A stretch of DNA of 64,000 nt from Lachnospiraceae bacterium (GTDB lineage: Bacteria > Bacillota > Clostridia > Lachnospirales > Lachnospiraceae): positions 62,001 to 126,000 of the forward strand of contig JAFZOW010000035.1 in assembly GCA_017552715.1 (NCBI GenBank), in the 5' to 3' direction. Shown one piece after another: positions 42,910 to 51,484 of this stretch. The position numbers and the translations under genes were made by a program. The notes below the pieces were generated by a model. The model was not told the origin of the DNA. It saw only the letters and a list, made by a program, of their open reading frames with translations, and did no database searches. How positions within the stretch are numbered: the stretch's first letter is position 1; every line of letters begins with the position of its first letter.

Positions 42910-44306
42910 AGCTCCTCTCCTCCCGTTTTTTCATCAAAGAGATGGGCAATCTCATAATCCTGCCAGGCAAAATCTTCATCTTCCGGACTCAAAGCTGCAC
43001 GGAGACGAATCCGGCTGTCATCTTCGTCAGGGAGTTCCATGTGAAAGACCGTCTCCTCCGTCCAGTCAGATAAGGGTTCATAGTTCTGTCCGCCGTCCAA
43101 TGAAAGCTCCAGGGAATACAGCACCTGCACATCATCATTATGAAGGCTGCAGGCCCGTATCGTAAGCTCATTCCCATCCTGTTCAAAATCCGCCCCTACG
43201 GCCACCACCCTGTGCACCGTCTCCTTCAGTTCATCCAGATCTTTATAAAAGGATCCGCTTATATCTTCCCCGTCAAGAGCCCTTTTTAAGAGCTTTCCGT
43301 AGGCTGCACTGAGCTCATAAGCCCCTTCACCTGAGAAATGCCAGCCGTCATACATCAGATGATCGGGGAACAGCTCCACCCTGTTCCTCATATAGTTCAG
43401 ATTATGGTACTCTATCCCCTTCTCTCGGGCATAAGCCGTATAAAAATCCGCAGCTCCTTGAAAATTATCGATACTGTATACCCCCATCAGGGAACCCGGA
43501 GGTGATACCAGAATCAGCCGTATCCCTTTCTTCGCACACAGTCCACAGATGCGGTCAAGGTATTTCAGCCTTAGGGGATCCGCTTCCCCCGGATCAAAAC
43601 GGTTGGTCCATATCTTTTCTATGGCAATGTTCCCGTCCTCTATGCTGCGGTTCGCATAGATGAAGCCTTTTCCGAAATAGGTGTTCAGTTTGTTCATATC
43701 CCGAACGTAGCCGGATTCTTTCAGGCTGATGCGGTCCGAAAGATTCTTTGAAAGCTGTTCTGCACTGAAATCAAAACGGCGGCGATATAGATCAAAGAGC
43801 TGCGGAAACATATCCGTCCCCAGATTTCTCCAGAGGTAACCCGCCCTTCCGGCGATACTGAGTCTTTCATTTACCTTCAGCGTATGCTCCATCCCATCCT
43901 CGTCGGTAGGCTGAAAAGTGTTCCACTGAACGCCCAGAACAACTACAGCGGGCTGCGTCCGCCTGCACAAGTCTTCCAGCATATAATAGCTGTCTTCTAT
44001 CCTCTGGCCGGAAGTGCCGCCCACAAAGCAGTTATCCACCCCCAGCTCTTTCTCGTATACTTCGGGCACGAAAGCCCTGAAAATTCTTGAGGATCCAAGG
44101 AAGAATACATCTATATCTTCCCCCTTTTCTTCCATACGTTCCAGATCGTATTCATAATACAAAGCACTGCCCACCGGCATCGAAAGCCAGCCCAAGAAGA
44201 ATAATCCCGTAAAGAAGAAAAGCGCCGTAGCAAAAGGGACCAGTGCTTTCCTCAGGAAAGAGCGCACGCCGGTACTTCTGTCTTTTGATGAAGCCGGATC
44301 AGTCAT
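42906..44306 (-). CDS. SGNH-type protein, DltD/AlgJ-like partner of the MBOAT
   Basis: A 466-residue protein with one N-terminal transmembrane helix (about 22-44, ALVPFATALFFFTGLFFLGWL) and an extracytoplasmic SGNH hydrolase-like domain: GSSRI with the nucleophile Ser near residue 70, LGVQWN near 130, and the DxxH motif in YDGWHFSGEG near 325. The last 90 residues (LYSLELSLDGGQNY) form a beta domain. DltD, AlgJ and PatB are such proteins and complete acyl transfer outside the cell together with an MBOAT. The start is ATG 44306 (GGGAG upstream), overlapping the hydratase beta gene by 8 bp. Confidence 0.75.
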   Translation of the reverse strand: MTDPASSKDRSTGVRSFLRKALVPFATALFFFTGLFFLGWLSMPVGSALYYEYDLERMEEKGEDIDVFFLGSSRIFRAFVPEVYEKELGVDNCFVGGTSGQRIEDSYYMLEDLCRRTQPAVVVLGVQWNTFQPTDEDGMEHTLKVNERLSIAGRAGYLWRNLGTDMFPQLFDLYRRRFDFSAEQLSKNLSDRISLKESGYVRDMNKLNTYFGKGFIYANRSIEDGNIAIEKIWTNRFDPGEADPLRLKYLDRICGLCAKKGIRLILVSPPGSLMGVYSIDNFQGAADFYTAYAREKGIEYHNLNYMRNRVELFPDHLMYDGWHFSGEGAYELSAAYGKLLKRALDGEDISGSFYKDLDELKETVHRVVAVGADFEQDGNELTIRACSLHNDDVQVLYSLELSLDGGQNYEPLSDWTEETVFHMELPDEDDSRIRLRAALSPEDEDFAWQDYEIAHLFDEKTGGEEL

Positions 44307-44811
44307 AGATCGTCTCTCCCTGAGCAATAGCGATCACGGCGGGATAATCCTCAACCGTAAGCTCGTACAACGCTTCCATCCCCAATTCGGGAAAAGCGAC
44401 AACCCTGCTCGATCTTGTACGCTCATTCAGAAGGGCAGTAACGGGAGGGATCACCGCATAAACCGCATTCTTCTCCTTAAGGATCTCCACCGTTTCCGGC
44501 TTCAGCTTTCCCTTCCCCAGATGCATGCGTATGCCCGCTTCCGAAAGTATCCCCATAGTGCTCTCGATCTCCAGCTTATTACTGGAAGTGGGCCCCACCC
44601 CGGCCCGGCTCACCGCCGTATGGAAGATCAGTCCCCCTTCCAGATCAAAGGGAGCGGATGCGATCGAACCTTCCCGTATCATTTCAGCAATACGCGGCAG
44701 CACCGCATCTCTCCCGCAGAAAATCCTGCCGGAGATCAGCAGCTGATCCCGTATATGCAGTTTCATGATCTCGGATTCCGCTACAGGAAATGTAAGCTTT
44801 ATCACATCCAT
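44299..44811 (-). CDS. Class I fumarase/tartrate dehydratase-type hydratase, beta subunit
   Basis: A 170-residue protein matching the C-terminal/beta family of iron-sulfur fumarases: LLISGRIFCGRDAVLPRI (about 24-41), IFHTAVSRAGVGPTSSNKLE and MHLGKGKL. It should pair with the alpha subunit encoded at 37964-38827; alone it lacks the cluster cysteines. The start is ATG 44811, because the frame further upstream is only the shadow of the acyltransferase gene. It sits 5 bp past that gene and overlaps the SGNH gene. The two subunits bracket the Dlt-like genes, which ties the hydratase to the acylation pathway. Confidence 0.85.
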   Translation of the reverse strand: MDVIKLTFPVAESEIMKLHIRDQLLISGRIFCGRDAVLPRIAEMIREGSIASAPFDLEGGLIFHTAVSRAGVGPTSSNKLEIESTMGILSEAGIRMHLGKGKLKPETVEILKEKNAVYAVIPPVTALLNERTRSSRVVAFPELGMEALYELTVEDYPAVIAIAQGETIYD

Positions 44812-44816
44812 GTACC

Positions 44817-45857
44817 TTACCCCGCTTTCTTCTTCCGCCAAAGCGAAAAGATCTTCGGTATGAACCGGTATATAAGCATAAAACTCAGTACGGAATAAAG
44901 CGTGATAAAAACAAACCACAGGATATAAGCACTTATCCCCCCCTCCGGCAGGAAGAGCTTGAAAGCATTCCGGAAGATCTTGTGGTTTAAATAGATCGCA
45001 AGGGTGATCATCGCCCAGCGGTCCAGCCATACATTATCAAAGATCCTGTTCAATGAAGGATCACAGGAAGCAGCACAGACTATTCCTGCAAAAAGAAGGA
45101 ATGCAAAGAGGAAATCATAAGACGTCCGGTACACAAAACAGGGCAGCACAAGGCCTCCGGCGATCAGGCACAGATCCGAAAGAAACGCAATACTCCGTTT
45201 TTTACAGCTTCCTATCTTCTGTGAAAGAAGATAGGCGATCATTCCCAGATTAATATCCGCCAGTCCCCGGAGCAGGGCAGTGTTCAGGAAAAATCCGATC
45301 GTTTCCCTATGCTCCCCCAGCTGTCCGTATGTACGGAACAGATATGGATAGATAAAGAGTACGGAAAGGGGGCATAGCAGTTCAATATAAGTCTTTCCCA
45401 GCTTACGAAGGGCAAGCCAGATAAAATATCCCAGGATCAGCAGCGCCGAGAGGTACCAGCTCACGCTGTTATACAAAAAGGAGGCATCGTAATCAAGCCC
45501 CGCCGCATGTACCAGAAGTACTTCGGGTATATGGGAAACAAAACCCTTCAGATAATCCGCAGCCGCAAAGCCCCTGTAAATGCCGTTTATCGCGAAAGCT
45601 ACAAGGAACGAAAAGAAACAGTGGGGAAAGAATCTTACATAACGCTGCCGGGTATAAGCTGCCGCTGAGATACCGTTTTCCCCGGAATCTTCTTTAAGAG
45701 AAAAATACTTTTTTGCAAGCAGGAAACCGGAAAGCATGAAGAAGAATTCGACAGCGATATATCCGGATGTATAGCGGTCATAAACATTATTCAGATGATA
45801 ATAGGCGATCACATAGGTAAATACGATACGCCAGAACTGTAAACGTGAATTTTTCAT
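44817..45857 (-). CDS. Acyltransferase-3 family membrane protein
   Basis: A 346-residue protein with about ten hydrophobic helices of the OatA/NodX acyltransferase-3 type. The N-terminus has QFWRIVFTYVIAYYHLN with the key His near residue 21, and AVEFFFMLSGFLLAKKYF near 35-52. Such enzymes O-acylate polysaccharides or peptidoglycan, taking acyl groups across the membrane. Together with the MBOAT it means that the locus has two independent O-acylation activities. It is followed at 5 bp by the hydratase beta gene. Confidence 0.88.
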   Translation of the reverse strand: MKNSRLQFWRIVFTYVIAYYHLNNVYDRYTSGYIAVEFFFMLSGFLLAKKYFSLKEDSGENGISAAAYTRQRYVRFFPHCFFSFLVAFAINGIYRGFAAADYLKGFVSHIPEVLLVHAAGLDYDASFLYNSVSWYLSALLILGYFIWLALRKLGKTYIELLCPLSVLFIYPYLFRTYGQLGEHRETIGFFLNTALLRGLADINLGMIAYLLSQKIGSCKKRSIAFLSDLCLIAGGLVLPCFVYRTSYDFLFAFLLFAGIVCAASCDPSLNRIFDNVWLDRWAMITLAIYLNHKIFRNAFKLFLPEGGISAYILWFVFITLYSVLSFMLIYRFIPKIFSLWRKKKAG

Positions 45858-45887
45858 AAATCTTCCGACACAGCTGCTTCATACGGA

Positions 45888-46856
45888 TCAACTGTACAGG
45901 CAATCCGCGATCACATCCGTTTTTCCTTCATCAAATAAAGCGATATTACGGAATGCTCCGAAAAGCATACGTTCATAGGATTCATAACTGAGGCCTGCAA
46001 TGTGCGGAGATAACAGAAGCCGGTCCACGGAACGCAATACGCTGTCTTTCGGAAGAGGTTCCTCCGCAAAGGTATCCATACCGCAGGCCGAAAGCTTACC
46101 GTTTTCGAGCGCCCGGATCAGAGCTGCCTCATCCACCAGCCTGCCCCGTGCCGTATTGACCAGCACCGCTCCGTCCTTCATGAGCGCAAGCTCTCTTTCC
46201 CCTATCATACAGCCCTTATCCTTATCATAAGGACAATGCAGGGAAACGATATCGCTTTGGGCAAGTAGCGTATCAAGATCCGTATAACGGATGCTGAACC
46301 GTTCTTCCTCTTCCGCGCTTTTCCTGTGCGGGCATGTGTATATAACATCTGTATCAAACCCACTCAGCATACGGGCTACGGCTGATCCGATCTTTCCCAT
46401 ACCGATGAGTCCTACGGTCCGGCCGGCCAGTTCCCTGGTCTTCACACCTTCTGCCGTTTTATCCCAGGCTCCCGCACGCATATGTGCATCCACCAGTCGA
46501 TGCCTCTTCAGAGCCGCCAGGATCAGCATCAATGTATATTCGGCCACACTTACCGCATTGACCCCGCGGTTTACATACAGGGGGATCCCGTAACGTTTCA
46601 TGGCGTCCAGATCGATACGATCCACTCCCACTCCGGTACGCTGTATCATCTTCAGCTTCGGAGCATTTTTCAGCAACTCCTCATCTATCCCCAGCTTCCC
46701 GCTGGATATGATATAATCCGCATCGTGAGCCAGCTCATGAAAAGCTTCCCTGCTCACTTCCGGAAGCATCTCAAGATCAAAACGCCCGTCATTGGCCTGC
46801 ATCAGAATGGCCCGGAGTTCTCCCTCATATCGGTTGGAAAGCAGAACCTTCTTCAT
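45888..46856 (-). CDS. D-2-hydroxyacid dehydrogenase
   Basis: A 322-residue NAD-dependent dehydrogenase of the phosphoglycerate dehydrogenase type. It has the nucleotide-binding GLIGMGKIGSAVARM (about 148-162) and the catalytic triad Arg in VNTARGRLVD (about 236), Glu in DTFAEEPLP (about 265) and His in LSPHIAGLS (about 283). It interconverts a 2-oxo and a D-2-hydroxy acid. It stands between a C-C lyase-like gene and an acyltransferase in a run of organic-acid enzymes, so it may shape the acid used for glycan acylation. The substrate cannot be told from the sequence. Confidence 0.9.
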   Translation of the reverse strand: MKKVLLSNRYEGELRAILMQANDGRFDLEMLPEVSREAFHELAHDADYIISSGKLGIDEELLKNAPKLKMIQRTGVGVDRIDLDAMKRYGIPLYVNRGVNAVSVAEYTLMLILAALKRHRLVDAHMRAGAWDKTAEGVKTRELAGRTVGLIGMGKIGSAVARMLSGFDTDVIYTCPHRKSAEEEERFSIRYTDLDTLLAQSDIVSLHCPYDKDKGCMIGERELALMKDGAVLVNTARGRLVDEAALIRALENGKLSACGMDTFAEEPLPKDSVLRSVDRLLLSPHIAGLSYESYERMLFGAFRNIALFDEGKTDVIADCLYS

Positions 46857-46862
46857 GACAGT

Positions 46863-48002
46863 CTATTCCGTAACAAAAAGATCCTTATAGCAGGACTCAT
46901 CCCGTATCACACCGTATACCCGGGCCCTCATATAAAGCTTCTCCGCCCAGTTCCTGTGAGGCCCAACTTCATTCATCTTGTTGGACTGCTCGCTTTTGAT
47001 CACGCCTCCGTCCGCATTCAGGATCTGACACGCATCGTTATATACTTCCTCCGTCACCGCAAGCATACCGTTCACATAAGGGATATGGGTGGGATGGATG
47101 ATGGTCTTACCTATAAAACCGTTGGCCCTATCCAGCAGAAGCTCCCGCAGCAGTCCGTCCACCGCATCATTGATCATGGGTTCCCTGCGGAAGATCGATG
47201 CATTTACGCTCTCCGGGATCTCGGAGAACTTCATGCTCTTCTCTACACGGAAATACTCCCATACGGGTCCGGATACGCTGTAGTCATTATCCCTGGCAAA
47301 CACATTCAGTACATCCTTGAGGCAGTCTGCCACCGGAAGGATATCATATATGGTATAGTTGATGCCCCGGCGCACCCCGAAAACGGAGGACCAGTCAGTG
47401 CCTCCCACACGTACGTTCAGCACCAGATCGTGATAGCGGTCCAGTATGTCCTTCACTCCCATGAGTTCATCGATACGTGTCTCGATATAAGCCATCTCCC
47501 GGCTCTCCAGGATCGGCATGCCGTAGACCACCTCATCAAAACGTTCATTCAATTCCTTCAGGAAAGCGTAATAGGCCTCCCCGTTCTCCTTGTTGAACTT
47601 GGGGAAATTAAAGGCCGTGATAAGTTTAAGCCGCCCGGCATTTAGCCTTTCCGCGAAATGCTTAAACTGTCCGATATTCCGTACACGAATGATAAGAAGC
47701 GGGATGTCCTCCCTGCGAACGATCCCTTTTTCTATATCTTCATTCAGAGTATCCAGCAGCCGGATCACATTGTCTTCCGCTGCAGGAACATCCGCCTCCC
47801 GGCAGGCATCTTCAAAACAGAGTACAAAAGAAGTCAGCCCCGGATACTTTTTTGTTACGATAGCCTCATGAAAATCCCTGGTCCCGGGCATATACATGGT
47901 GGCCCCAAGACAATATCTTAATGTTCTGATATCGGTATATTTATCAAATTCTTCCGATTCTTTAAGAAACTTTGATGAAGGCTGAAAACTGTGATGACGC
48001 AT
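46863..48002 (-). CDS. Citrate-lyase-like TIM-barrel C-C bond lyase (PF15617-type)
   Basis: A 379-residue protein. It opens with RHHSFQPSSKF and then RYCLGATMYMPGTRDF. The barrel has FVLCFEDACREADV (acidic residues for metal), LIIRVRN, VYGMPILES and GKTIIHPTHIPYVN. This is the form of the HpcH/HpaI and citrate lyase beta superfamily, and it is closest in my memory to the C-C bond lyase family (PF15617) first described beside tellurite-resistance-type biosynthetic genes and ATP-grasp enzymes. It would split or join a C-C bond of an acyl-CoA or oxo acid. The start is the ATG at 48002, overlapping the ATP-grasp stop as TGATG. Confidence 0.78.
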   Translation of the reverse strand: MRHHSFQPSSKFLKESEEFDKYTDIRTLRYCLGATMYMPGTRDFHEAIVTKKYPGLTSFVLCFEDACREADVPAAEDNVIRLLDTLNEDIEKGIVRREDIPLLIIRVRNIGQFKHFAERLNAGRLKLITAFNFPKFNKENGEAYYAFLKELNERFDEVVYGMPILESREMAYIETRIDELMGVKDILDRYHDLVLNVRVGGTDWSSVFGVRRGINYTIYDILPVADCLKDVLNVFARDNDYSVSGPVWEYFRVEKSMKFSEIPESVNASIFRREPMINDAVDGLLRELLLDRANGFIGKTIIHPTHIPYVNGMLAVTEEVYNDACQILNADGGVIKSEQSNKMNEVGPHRNWAEKLYMRARVYGVIRDESCYKDLFVTE

Positions 48003-49231
48003 CAGCATCCCCCCTTATAGCATATATCACCACGCTGCATTACTTTCCCTTCCGAATCTATAACCGAAATATTCTCATATGCCCTTTCGGCTTTCTTCCG
48101 GATCACATCCATAGAACGCCCGATGATCAGATAAGCTCCGACACGGTTCCGGCTATCCATATCCTCTCCCATGAGCTTTCCCTTTTCGATCATCAGATCA
48201 AAGCTTTCGATCACTCCCTCTTCGATCATGCGATCTATACCTTCCATATGATCAAACACCGCCCCTGAAGCATATACGATATTTGTTAGCATGCACTGAT
48301 CTTTGGGCTGTATCTTTATCGAATCGATATTGCCAAAATAAGAATCGATGATCGTATTTACAACATCAAACTCCATCTGCTGTTTCAGCATCTTGTAGCT
48401 TAAGCCACCGCCGATCCTGGGCGATACTTCAAGGACACGGATCTGACCATCCTTCATTTTGGCCTGGAAGAAAAAGGGTGTGTGTTCAAAGCCAAAGACA
48501 GATACCATACGTTCCGCTATGGATCCGATCTCCTGTATATTCTCGGAACTGAGCGGTGCCGGAATGACCGAACCCACCGATTGAAGGGCTATGCCTTCCC
48601 TGCGCGGCATCTCCAGCTTCTGTCGGGTCATGATCACATGGGATCTGGCATGATTCGCAAAACAATCCACCTGTATCTCCATCCCGTCACTAAAGCCTTC
48701 TACGATCACCTGTCCTTTCCTGGAAAAAGCAAAGGCAGCTTCAACATATCTTGCCAGTTCATCCCTGTCATTCGCCCGCTTTACTCCTTTAGAGCCGTTA
48801 TTATCCACCGGCTTTACCACAAGCGGAAATGAAAGATCCTCCGGGATGGGATCTCCCGGGCTCAAAATGCAGAAAGGCGTAGTCGGTATCCCTCCCTCCA
48901 TCATGCTTTTTTTCATAAGCCCTTTATCGGTGGTCTTTATCGCAGTATCCAGGCTGTACGGAAGGGGTAATCCCAGCTTTTCCGCAACATAACACATCGT
49001 AACATTGGCATGATCCACACAGATGGTTATGATCAGATCCGCTTTCCGATCCTGCGCGATCTTAAGGACCTTATCCCTTTCCAAGGTACTGACCTGAAAG
49101 AACTCGTCAGCATAAGGCCTTGCCGGAGGATGCTCAAGATAATCCAGGAGTATCGTATGATACCCTCTTTTCTTCAGATCCTCTATCAGTTCTACATGGG
49201 GAACCACCCCACCCAGTATAATGGCGTTCAT
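48002..49231 (-). CDS. ATP-grasp ligase
   Basis: A 409-residue ATP-grasp enzyme: pre-ATP-grasp domain (about 1-95, IILGGVVPHVELIEDL), ATP-binding loop VVKPVDNNGSKGVKR (about 140-155), VIVEGFSDGMEIQVDCF (about 180-196), and metal ligands in VLEVSPRIGGGLSY (about 267-280). These enzymes join a carboxylate to an amine or thiol through an acyl phosphate. The start is ATG 49231, overlapping the previous TAA as TAATG. The stop overlaps the lyase start. It probably amidates or condenses the organic acid made by the neighbouring enzymes; the substrate is unknown. Confidence 0.88.
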   Translation of the reverse strand: MNAIILGGVVPHVELIEDLKKRGYHTILLDYLEHPPARPYADEFFQVSTLERDKVLKIAQDRKADLIITICVDHANVTMCYVAEKLGLPLPYSLDTAIKTTDKGLMKKSMMEGGIPTTPFCILSPGDPIPEDLSFPLVVKPVDNNGSKGVKRANDRDELARYVEAAFAFSRKGQVIVEGFSDGMEIQVDCFANHARSHVIMTRQKLEMPRREGIALQSVGSVIPAPLSSENIQEIGSIAERMVSVFGFEHTPFFFQAKMKDGQIRVLEVSPRIGGGLSYKMLKQQMEFDVVNTIIDSYFGNIDSIKIQPKDQCMLTNIVYASGAVFDHMEGIDRMIEEGVIESFDLMIEKGKLMGEDMDSRNRVGAYLIIGRSMDVIRKKAERAYENISVIDSEGKVMQRGDICYKGGC

Positions 49232-50127
49232 TATTTCTTCTTCCATTCCGTGGGCGAAACCACCGCCTCGGGATAATATTCATCGATCACACGCTTTACC
49301 AGCGCGATCTGTTTGGCACGCTTCTTCGCATCATCCACACTGCTGTCCCAGCTGTGAGTCTTCGCTACGGATCCTCCGGTCTTTAAGTAGATCGGTGCGG
49401 CAACGCGTATCATTTCCGGCACTTCATAGTGACGGATAAAGCCCCCCGAAGATTCCGGATTCTCCGTATGGATATCGATGGGGATATCGATGGCCTGCCG
49501 CATGGCAGCCAGCATCTGCAGCTGTATATCCCGCACGGGATTCAGGGAATTGGCACCGATGGATTCCAGAAGACGGGCCGAGCAGGGATTCCCGTGCCCT
49601 GTATGTGCCGAGACCTTGAAATGGCAATCGGCCGGAAGTTCTCCCGCTTTACGCATCTCATTGAGCAGCCACAGGCAGCCCTCGTCGTAAAGAAGGAAGC
49701 CCCTGCAGCCCAGAGACGCAGCTCTTTTTACATCCTCCACGGCACGAACGATCTGCTCCTGCCCCCGCAGACGGTAGCCCATGCGCTGGCCTTCCGCCGT
49801 ATGTACGGAAGCACTTGTATCCGTAGTGGCCCTGGGACCGATGGCCAGGATCAGCTGCAGATGATACTCCGAAGCAAGACGTACCATCTCTGCGATCTCA
49901 CTGTCCAGAAGTGTCCATATCCCCTTGGTCTGGGTCACCCTGTGGATGGGGATCCCATAGCCGTCCAGTGCTTCCAGCAATGCCTGCATGACCTTGGGCC
50001 CCTGGATGCCGGGCACCTCAAAACGATACTGTCCCCCATCGGCAAAACGTTTTTCGGAGCTTTTCAGCCCGTAATCGTCCCCTTCCGGAAGACCAAGCTT
50101 TTTTAAGAATTCTCTCGTTTCCTTCAT
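49231..50127 (-). CDS. TIM-barrel-like protein, possibly U32-related
   Basis: A 298-residue soluble protein with an alternating alpha/beta pattern (YRFEVPGIQGPKVMQALLEA; LQLILAIGPRA; GCRGFLLYDEGCLWLL; HFKVSAHTGHGNPCSARLL; IPIDIHTENPESSGGF; IYLKTGGSVAKT). The pattern of one conserved-looking His, Asp or Glu at strand ends suits a TIM barrel, and the general style recalls U32-type barrels, but the U32 cysteine motif is not seen. GGTGG precedes the ATG. It is translationally coupled to the ATP-grasp gene. Function unknown; the operon position suggests a step in the same acid pathway. Confidence 0.5.
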   Translation of the reverse strand: MKETREFLKKLGLPEGDDYGLKSSEKRFADGGQYRFEVPGIQGPKVMQALLEALDGYGIPIHRVTQTKGIWTLLDSEIAEMVRLASEYHLQLILAIGPRATTDTSASVHTAEGQRMGYRLRGQEQIVRAVEDVKRAASLGCRGFLLYDEGCLWLLNEMRKAGELPADCHFKVSAHTGHGNPCSARLLESIGANSLNPVRDIQLQMLAAMRQAIDIPIDIHTENPESSGGFIRHYEVPEMIRVAAPIYLKTGGSVAKTHSWDSSVDDAKKRAKQIALVKRVIDEYYPEAVVSPTEWKKK

Positions 50128-50137
50128 AGATCCACCT

Positions 50138-51484
50138 CTATAACAGACTAAACAGTGTGTCCGTACCCTCTTCCAGTTTCATCACAGCATCATATATACT
50201 GCTGCGTCTTTTCTCATCTATCCCTGCCGCTTCCGTCAGGGAGAAAAACTTATCCTTCAGCTCTTCGGCACTTACCGGGTTTTCCGGTTCCCCTTTCGGG
50301 TAATCCACCCTGCAGGAAAAGCTCTCTGTGCCACTTTCGATCGTTACCACCGCCGCTCTCTTTTCCGGCACCAGCGCCGAAAGCTCCGGATCCTCCGCGA
50401 TCTCCACTCGCTCCATAAGCCGCTTTAGCTCGTCATCCGCAAGGCATTCGGGGGAATACTGCTGAAAGTTCACTCTTCCGTATTTCAATGCAGCGGCAGC
50501 GGAATAAGGCATGCTCATCTTTGCGGAAGCTTCCCCGCGTATCTCCGTGTGTTCGTGACCGCGTATGGCCAGGCCATAAGTCCGGATACGTATACGTTCC
50601 GCATCTTCAGCTTTAAGGCCGTGTTCTTCCCTCAGCCGCAGTACGGCCTCCACTACCGCATGGGTATGACGGCAGGCTGCATAGGGCTTGCGGTATATGG
50701 TACGGATCGCATATTGGGGCATAAAGCCATTCAGCAGGCGCTCTTCATTAAGCTCGCCTGCGGTTACCGCAAAAAAGCCCCGCTTTCCACCCAGCACATC
50801 CTCCGGTCCGGGCACTCCGGTACTGCCGTAAAATGCCGCATTAATGGCACAGGCCGCAGCTCTGCCGGCGTTGTAAGGCTTAAGCTCGGAGCTGTCATCG
50901 ATCAGCTGCAGCAGACCGGAAGCATCCGTAGCCGCACAGGAAAGTACCGTATTCCATTTTTCCCTTCCGATGGAAAGGGCTGAAGCCAGGCCCAAAGCAG
51001 CCCCCATGGTGCCGCAGGTAGCCGTGGCATGAAAGCCTTTCAGTTTATGCCCGGGCTGTATGGCCATGGCCAGGCGTATGGTAGCCTCATAGCCTACGAT
51101 CAGCCCCCGAAGGAATGCCTCCGAAGACAGCCCGCGTTCCGCTGCTACGGAAAGCAGAGCACTGATCACCGGTACCCCGGGATGCAGCATCCCGAAACGA
51201 TGTCCGTCATCCAGCTCGATATAATGAGCGTGGATACCGTTCAGCAGGGCGGCACTCAGCATATCACTTTTTTTATCCAGACCGATCAGCGGACAGTTTC
51301 CCGGGCTCAGCGCAAGTTCGAGATAAGCTCCGTCGCTTTCTTTCATCTGGGCCGCACCTATCATTGCACAGGATATATAATCCGCCACACAGCACTTTGC
51401 TTCCTCTTTTATTTCGGAAGGGAAATCCTGTGCGGCAAATTCCCAAAGGGAATCAAGAAAGCTTTTGCTTATCGTCGATGCCAT
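50138..51484 (-). CDS. MmgE/PrpD family dehydratase-like protein
   Basis: A 448-residue protein of the MmgE/PrpD family (2-methylcitrate dehydratase, cis-aconitate decarboxylase, iminodisuccinate epimerase). Family marks: the N-terminal helical domain with DYISCAMIGA (about 34-43) and IELDDGHRFGMLHPGVPVISALL (about 88-110), KGFHATATCGTMGAALG (about 147-163), and KPYAACRHTHAVVEAVL (about 260-276). The length is normal. The start is ATG 51484 with GAGGTGG upstream, overlapping the GT2 gene by 32 bp. It would dehydrate, decarboxylate or epimerise a tricarboxylic or related acid. Confidence 0.88.
   Translation of the reverse strand: MASTISKSFLDSLWEFAAQDFPSEIKEEAKCCVADYISCAMIGAAQMKESDGAYLELALSPGNCPLIGLDKKSDMLSAALLNGIHAHYIELDDGHRFGMLHPGVPVISALLSVAAERGLSSEAFLRGLIVGYEATIRLAMAIQPGHKLKGFHATATCGTMGAALGLASALSIGREKWNTVLSCAATDASGLLQLIDDSSELKPYNAGRAAACAINAAFYGSTGVPGPEDVLGGKRGFFAVTAGELNEERLLNGFMPQYAIRTIYRKPYAACRHTHAVVEAVLRLREEHGLKAEDAERIRIRTYGLAIRGHEHTEIRGEASAKMSMPYSAAAALKYGRVNFQQYSPECLADDELKRLMERVEIAEDPELSALVPEKRAAVVTIESGTESFSCRVDYPKGEPENPVSAEELKDKFFSLTEAAGIDEKRRSSIYDAVMKLEEGTDTLFSLL

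Noticed and set aside
44812-45030. A longer N-terminus for the hydratase beta subunit.
   Set aside because: The extra 73 codons are the shadow of the acyltransferase-3 gene and have no family similarity; the ATG at 44811 has a ribosome binding site and begins the conserved domain.
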